From Roseburia sp. (lineage in GTDB: Bacteria > Bacillota > Clostridia > Lachnospirales > Lachnospiraceae), in assembly GCA_030844625.1 (NCBI GenBank), contig JAUUNJ010000217.1:1-5163 (forward strand): a DNA stretch of 5,163 nucleotides, given 5' to 3'. Position 1 is the stretch's first letter. Each line of letters begins with the position of its first letter. The position numbers were made by a program, and so were the translations under genes. Below are positions 1 through 5,163 of the stretch, in pieces. The notes beneath the pieces are model-generated. The model ran no database searches and was not told the DNA's origin. It was given only the letters and a program-made list of their open reading frames with translations.

Positions 1-71
1 TAAAATTGATTGATGAAATGATGACCTATTGTTAAAAATTTAAATTTTATTAGATTTTACCTTTTACCCTA

Positions 72-120
72 ACTACATTTTACAAAATTTTTGTAGTATT
101 TTCTTGAAAAAGTGAATAAT
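72..120 (+). promoter_or_regulatory. Possible promoter and operator-like inverted repeat before the 34-aa ORF
   Basis: ACTACA (72-77) and TGTAGT (92-97) are exact inverted copies separated by 14 AT-only-but-one bases, the arrangement of a dyad operator or a weak hairpin. The right arm overlaps a poor -35 candidate, TTGTAG (91-96). With an 18-base spacer this is followed by AATAAT (115-120) as a possible -10, which would start transcription just before the ribosome binding site at 136-141. The DNA is so AT-rich that both elements could be chance. The regulator, if any, is unknown. Confidence 0.22.
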
Positions 121-149
121 AATAAGTATAGGTGTAGGAGGTATAAATT

Positions 150-254
150 ATGGCAACTTTAATTTCCATAGGATTATGTGTCATTGTGGCATCGCTTATA
201 TTTCTGGTAGCCGGAGGATGCATAATTATAAAAATAATAGAAAAATTTTTTTGA
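150..254 (+). CDS. Small single-span membrane protein, 34 aa, unknown function
   Basis: This is a 34-codon ORF from ATG to TGA. It is preceded by a full consensus AGGAGG (136-141) spaced 8 bases from the start, which is the main reason to believe it is translated. The product begins MATLISIGLCVIV. Residues 4-27 form one strongly hydrophobic stretch with two cysteines (10 and 24) and a Gly-Gly at 22-23, followed by a short charged tail with Lys28, Glu31 and Lys32. By the positive-inside rule the C-terminus should face the cytoplasm. There is no room for a soluble domain, so it would be a bare membrane helix. I do not recognise the family. Possibilities are a small regulatory or accessory membrane peptide, or a type I toxin-like peptide. 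A terminator at 325-356 separates it from the ATPase operon, so co-transcription is not assumed. A longer opposite-strand reading over the same bases starts at a TTG without a ribosome binding site and is less credible. Confidence 0.6.
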   Translation: MATLISIGLCVIVASLIFLVAGGCIIIKIIEKFF

Positions 255-290
255 TAATATATTCGCAATAATGTTATTCATACAATAAAT

Positions 291-319
291 AGTTGGACAA
301 GATATCGCAATATCTAACT
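291..319. repeat. Short hairpin upstream of the terminator
   Basis: AGATAT (300-305) and ATATCT (310-315) are exact inverted copies around the four-base loop CGCA. Outside them AGTT (291-294) can pair with AACT (316-319), leaving an internal bulge. This lies in the 3' untranslated stretch between the 34-aa ORF and the terminator. It could be part of the transcript's 3' structure; no known RNA family is recognised. Confidence 0.3.
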
Positions 320-324
320 TGGCG

Positions 325-356
325 GAAAAAGGCAGAAGAATTCTTCTGTCTTTTTC
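325..356. terminator. Bidirectional intrinsic terminator (32-bp palindrome)
   Basis: Two 16-base arms, 325-340 and 341-356, are inverted copies of each other with a single difference that becomes a G-U pair in RNA. The centre is GAATTC. With AATT as loop, the RNA would form a 14-bp stem whose lower part is an A-run facing a T-run, so it reads as stem plus T-tract in both directions. It lies about 70 bases after the stop of the 34-aa ORF and would end that transcript. It would also insulate the ATPase operon from upstream transcription. Confidence 0.75.
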
Positions 357-493
357 TAATATAACGGATAATTTATTTGAAAATTTTTATTTTATAAAAC
401 TCAGAATTCAGGGAAAAACAATAATTGCATAAAGTTTTATGGTTTTGGAACACTAAAATGAGAGAGAATTAAGTTAATAAAAAAGTCATTTTT

Positions 494-521
494 TTGACAT
501 ATAATTGTGATTATATAAATT
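494..521 (+). promoter_or_regulatory. Candidate sigma-A promoter, distal, for the V-ATPase operon
   Basis: A perfect -35 hexamer TTGACA (494-499) is followed after 16 bases by TAAATT (516-521), a 4-of-6 match to the -10 consensus. A perfect TATAAT also sits at 500-505, directly abutting the TTGACA, but it has no good -35 of its own. GTCA (485-488) and TGAC (495-498) form a small inverted repeat across the -35. Transcription from here would give a leader of roughly 70 bases before the first gene. Confidence 0.35.
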
Positions 522-546
522 TATTGTTTATGTTAAAAAATGTAAC

Positions 547-583
547 TTGAATATATTTTCCAGATAGAATACTATATTAGTAT
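547..583 (+). promoter_or_regulatory. Candidate proximal promoter with overlapping inverted repeat
   Basis: TTGAAT (547-552) and TACTAT (570-575) are separated by an ideal 17 bases; each matches the sigma-A consensus at 4 of 6 positions. The -10 falls inside the perfect inverted repeat ATACTA (569-574) and TAGTAT (578-583) with a 3-base centre. A dyad across a -10 is where a repressor would bind. Transcripts starting near 582 would have only about 18 bases of leader. Which of the two candidate promoters is used cannot be decided from sequence. Confidence 0.33.
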
Positions 584-599
584 AGTTTTTTGGAAGATT

Positions 600-929
600 A
601 TGGAAAGGACGGTAAAAGATTTGATTAAAGAAACCGTTGATGCTGTAAGACTGGCAGAATTAGAGGCAGAAAAAATTATTAGTACAGCAGAAGAAAATGC
701 ACAGGGAAAGAAAACCCAGATAAAATTACAGGCTAAAACGTATAGAGATAATGCTTTCATGGAGGCACACAAAAATGCCAAACAGGAGATGGAAAGTACT
801 ATTCGCAAATGTAATGCCTATGAAGAGAAAATAAGCAACGAAATAGATGCAAAAGTTGCAAAATTGAGAGCTGGTGCTGAAAGCAGGATGGACAAGGCTG
901 TAGAAGCGGTTATCGGTGCAATTGTGTGA
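600..929 (+). CDS. ahaH: V-type ATPase peripheral-stalk subunit (G/H type, AhaH-like)
   Basis: This 109-residue protein is predicted to form one long alpha helix or coiled coil, rich in Ala, Glu, Lys and Arg, with no membrane segment. It begins MERTVKDLIKETVDAV, and the AE-rich repeats around residues 18-32 and the Ala/Val/Ile C-terminus are typical of archaeal AhaH and bacterial G-type stalk subunits, usually about 100-110 residues. In the known enzymes this subunit pairs with subunit E to form the stator stalk linking the catalytic head to subunit I. It is the first gene of the operon, in the place of E. hirae ntpF. The start is supported by family length, but the only ribosome binding candidate, GGAAG (592-596), leaves just 3 bases before ATG, which is unusually close. 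Family assignment rests on composition, length and context, since these helical subunits diverge strongly. Confidence 0.88.
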   Translation: MERTVKDLIKETVDAVRLAELEAEKIISTAEENAQGKKTQIKLQAKTYRDNAFMEAHKNAKQEMESTIRKCNAYEEKISNEIDAKVAKLRAGAESRMDKAVEAVIGAIV

Positions 930-966
930 TGGAATTGCCGTATGTGGTGTGTGGCATCATAAACAG

Positions 967-986
967 TGTGGCAGAATAATGTCACA
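967..986 (+). repeat. Hairpin between the H and I genes
   Basis: TGTGGCA (967-973) and TGTCACA (980-986) can form a 7-bp stem with one G-U pair around a 6-base loop. The 8-base direct repeat GTGTGGCA occurs at 949-956 and 966-973, so the left arm is duplicated just upstream. There is no T-tract, so it is not a terminator. It sits in the 93-base spacer before the strong ribosome binding site of the next gene (AGGAGGT, 1012-1018). Confidence 0.3.
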
Positions 987-1022
987 GAAGCACAACACGG
1001 TTAATGTATTTAGGAGGTCATT

Positions 1023-3533
<2,511 letters not shown>

Positions 3534-3535
<2 letters not shown>

Positions 3536-3552
3536 AATCCCATGGGATTTTT
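3534..3552 (+). promoter_or_regulatory. Palindromic hairpin at the end of the K gene
   Basis: Bases 3534-3551 are a perfect 18-bp palindrome, AAAATCCCATGGGATTTT, whose first two bases are part of the K stop codon. In RNA it can form a 7-bp stem with loop CATG, followed by one more T. The T-run is part of the stem and only five bases long, so it would be a weak terminator or a 3'-end protecting structure and not a full stop. Its position directly after the multi-copy ring subunit suggests partial attenuation or mRNA stabilisation (inference). Confidence 0.45.
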
Positions 3553-3605
3553 CCTAAATATAGAACTAAGAGTAAAGAGTGAAATTGTGGTTCGCTGCAG
3601 AGTAA

Positions 3606-3624
3606 TTTTCAGTAAAACTGAAAA
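3606..3624 (+). promoter_or_regulatory. Hairpin before the E gene start
   Basis: TTTTCAGT (3606-3613) and ACTGAAAA (3617-3624) are exact inverted copies around the loop AAA. The stem ends 17 bases before the E start codon and abuts the purine run that must serve as its ribosome binding region (3625-3638). It could influence ribosome access or mark an RNA processing site. It lacks a T-tract, so it is not an intrinsic terminator. Confidence 0.42.
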
Positions 3625-3641
3625 GAGAAAGAGAGAAGTAT

Positions 3642-4277
3642 ATGAGCGGTTTAGATAGAATTGTGGAGGAAATCCGCAGGCAGGCAGAGGCGGAGTCGAA
3701 TGAAATTTTGAATAAAGCCGATGAATATTGTGATGCTTATATGGAAGAAGTCAAGGATAAGGTGGAGGAAGAAATCGCAGCATATAACAAAAAGGCTCAG
3801 GAAGAGCGGGAATTATATGAGGCCAAGACCAGATCCGGTGCAGAATTTAAAGAAAGAAATTCCATGTTAAAGGCAAAGCAGCAATGTATCAACGATTGTA
3901 TAAAAATGGCGCAAGATAAGATCCGCATGCTTTCCACAGAAGAATATTTTAATCTGTTAGAAAAAATTCTCAGGGCTAATGTTCAGAAAAATACAGGAGT
4001 TATGTGTCTGTGTGAGAATGACTTAGAAAGAATGCCTGAAAATTTTGAAGATAATATAAAGAAAATAGCAAGAGAGGCAGGCGGAGAACTTGATATTGCA
4101 GAGAAGCCGGCAAAAATCAAGGACGGTTTTATTCTGGTGTATAATAATATTGAGGAGAACTGTACATTAAAGGCACTGTTTGATGCAAACATAGACAAAT
4201 TAAAGGATATCACAAACAAGCAATTATTTGGCTGTCAGGCACCGGCAAAGGAGTCAGGTGAACAGGCGGCAGATTAG
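3642..4277 (+). CDS. ntpE: V-type ATPase subunit E, peripheral stalk
   Basis: This 211-residue soluble protein has two parts. Residues 1-110 are a charged, Glu/Lys/Ala-rich helix that begins MSGLDRIVEEIRRQAEAES and should coil with the small H-type subunit. The C-terminal globular part (about 110-200) contains KDGFILVYNNIEENCTLKALFD (about 163-184), the conserved subunit E feature that docks on the catalytic head. Length is normal for the family (about 190-210), with a short hydrophilic tail after LFG. In the intact enzyme it holds the head against rotation. Unlike the I, K and C genes it has no AGGAGG-type ribosome binding site, only a GA-rich run (3625-3638). It follows the longest spacer of the operon, 106 bases with two hairpins. 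No alternative start fits the family better. Confidence 0.95.
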   Translation: MSGLDRIVEEIRRQAEAESNEILNKADEYCDAYMEEVKDKVEEEIAAYNKKAQEERELYEAKTRSGAEFKERNSMLKAKQQCINDCIKMAQDKIRMLSTEEYFNLLEKILRANVQKNTGVMCLCENDLERMPENFEDNIKKIAREAGGELDIAEKPAKIKDGFILVYNNIEENCTLKALFDANIDKLKDITNKQLFGCQAPAKESGEQAAD

Positions 4278-4288
4278 GAGGTAATACC

Positions 4289-5163
4289 ATGGAGAAAGAA
4301 TACACTTATGGTGTTGCCAGAATAAGAGCACTGGAGAGCACACTGTTTTCAGAAGATGGAATAAATCAGTTGATGCAGTGCAAGGATTATGGTGAATGCA
4401 TGAATTTTCTAAGAGACAGAGGATGGGGAAATGGAAACCCGGATCAGACATTAGAAGAAATGCTTGAAGACGAACATAGAAAAATCTGGAAGATTCTTGA
4501 TGAAATTGTTGAAGATAAAAATGAGTGTAAAATTCTTACAGTGAATAATGAGTTCCATAATCTTAAGGCGGCAATCAAAAGTGTTTGTACAGGGCAGAAA
4601 AATGAAAAAATATTTATCAGCAATTGCAGTTTAAATCCGGAATTTTTGAAGGAATGCATTAAACAGGGAAACTTCAGCAGTCTGCCCGATGATATGTCAG
4701 AGGCGGCAAAAGAGGCAACGGAGATTCTTTTACAGACAGGAGACGGACAGTTGTGTGACGTTATTATAGACAGAGCTGCACTGGAAGCCGTTAAAAAGGC
4801 AGGCAGGGAGTCAGACAATGAATTGATTCGGAAATATGCTGATGTTCAGGTGACGATAGCCGACATAAAAATTGCAGTAAGATGTGCATGGGCAGGAAAG
4901 GACAGTCAATTTGTTCAGAAAGCGTTAGTCAGTTGCGATGGCATAAGTGTTCGGGAATTAAGTCTGGCAGTAGAATCCGGCTTGGAGGGCGTGTGCAATT
5001 ATCTGGAAAATACAGGATTTGGAGAGGCTGTAAAGGCACTTAAAAAATCTAAGTCTGTATTTGAGTGCTGGTGTGATAATAAAATTATAGAAGATATAAA
5101 ACCACAGAAATATAATTCCTTTACATTAGGACCAATTGTGGCATATGTATTGGCATGTGAGAA
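4289..5163 (+). CDS. ntpC: V-type ATPase subunit C (d subunit), 3' end beyond window
   Basis: The reading frame is open from ATG to the window edge, 291 codons plus two bases, without a stop. It begins MEKEYTYGVARIRALEST, the usual start of bacterial C/d subunits (Tyr-x-Tyr-Gly followed by RIRALE), and at the edge reaches GPIVAYVLACE, which in the family precedes the final 35-45 residues. The expected full length is therefore about 330. It is helical and soluble with no membrane segment. In known enzymes it forms the funnel on top of the K ring and connects it to the central shaft. The ribosome binding site AGGAGG (4276-4281) overlaps the E stop codon TAG (4275-4277) and is 7 bases from the ATG, so translation is probably coupled to E. 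The visible part has 13 cysteines, somewhat many. The head genes should follow downstream. Confidence 0.95.
   Translation, partial: MEKEYTYGVARIRALESTLFSEDGINQLMQCKDYGECMNFLRDRGWGNGNPDQTLEEMLEDEHRKIWKILDEIVEDKNECKILTVNNEFHNLKAAIKSVCTGQKNEKIFISNCSLNPEFLKECIKQGNFSSLPDDMSEAAKEATEILLQTGDGQLCDVIIDRAALEAVKKAGRESDNELIRKYADVQVTIADIKIAVRCAWAGKDSQFVQKALVSCDGISVRELSLAVESGLEGVCNYLENTGFGEAVKALKKSKSVFECWCDNKIIEDIKPQKYNSFTLGPIVAYVLACE

Larger units (their letters stand above)
357..599. other. AT-rich gene-free leader region of the ATPase operon
   Basis: From the 34-aa stop to the first ATPase gene there are about 345 bases without a credible gene. The part after the terminator is very AT-rich, contains short AT palindromes such as the ten-base TTTTATAAAA (390-399), and has no ORF with a ribosome binding site on either strand. 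Candidate promoter elements for the operon lie at 494-521 and 547-575. No riboswitch, tRNA or known small RNA is recognised here. Confidence 0.6.

Noticed and set aside
3..35. Short open stretch at the left edge ending in TAA, which could be the last ten codons of an upstream gene
   Set aside because: Only ten codons are visible and no family can be recognised; in AT-rich DNA this is not distinguishable from chance.
35..48. Perfect 14-bp palindrome AAAATTTAAATTTT
   Set aside because: It is made only of A and T in very AT-rich DNA, so it is expected by chance and too weak for a terminator.
80..268. Opposite-strand ORF of 62 codons across the 34-aa gene
   Set aside because: It starts at TTG with no ribosome binding site, and the overlapping + strand ORF has a consensus site and a membrane-protein composition.
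572..808. Opposite-strand ORF with hydrophobic translation over the H gene
   Set aside because: It is the shadow of a charged coiled-coil gene; reversing Lys/Glu codons gives Phe/Leu/Ser-rich pseudo-membrane sequence.
4444..4818. Opposite-strand 124-codon ORF inside the C gene
   Set aside because: It is Ser/Phe/Leu-rich and has no recognisable family, while the + strand frame encodes a clear subunit C through the whole interval.

Overview
The window carries the first half of a bacterial V-type (A/V-type) ATPase operon, all on the + strand. It is preceded by about 600 bases of AT-rich DNA that hold one very small membrane-protein gene. The AT-rich intergenic DNA, canonical AGGAGG ribosome binding sites, moderate-GC coding DNA and the gene order point to a Gram-positive anaerobe of the Clostridia, possibly Lachnospiraceae. 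That placement is inference, since no taxonomic marker gene is present.

Region 1-599 holds a 34-residue single-span membrane ORF (150-254) with a very good ribosome binding site. It is followed by a near-perfect 32-bp palindrome that looks like a bidirectional intrinsic terminator (325-356). After that come about 240 bases with no convincing ORF, which contain the likely operon promoter(s) and short inverted repeats.

Region 600-5163 reads, in order: the peripheral-stalk G/H-type subunit (600-929), the large membrane stator subunit I/a (1023-3035), the rotor-ring proteolipid K/c (3038-3535), the peripheral-stalk subunit E (3642-4277) and the central-stalk connector C/d (4289 to the window end, truncated). 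This order matches the first half of the Enterococcus hirae ntpFIKEC... operon. The remaining head and rotor genes (F, A, B, D types) are expected just downstream but lie outside the window.

The products assemble into one machine. The K ring and subunit I form the ion channel, C joins the ring to the central shaft, and H plus E form the stalk that holds the catalytic head still. K carries the complete set of residues that bind Na+ in the E. hirae ring, so a sodium-translocating enzyme is the best prediction. The spacing is uneven: I-K and E-C are nearly contiguous, whereas K-E is separated by 106 bases with two clean hairpins, which may set the excess of the multi-copy K subunit. No large undescribed system is visible; the most novel item is the tiny membrane ORF at the left.
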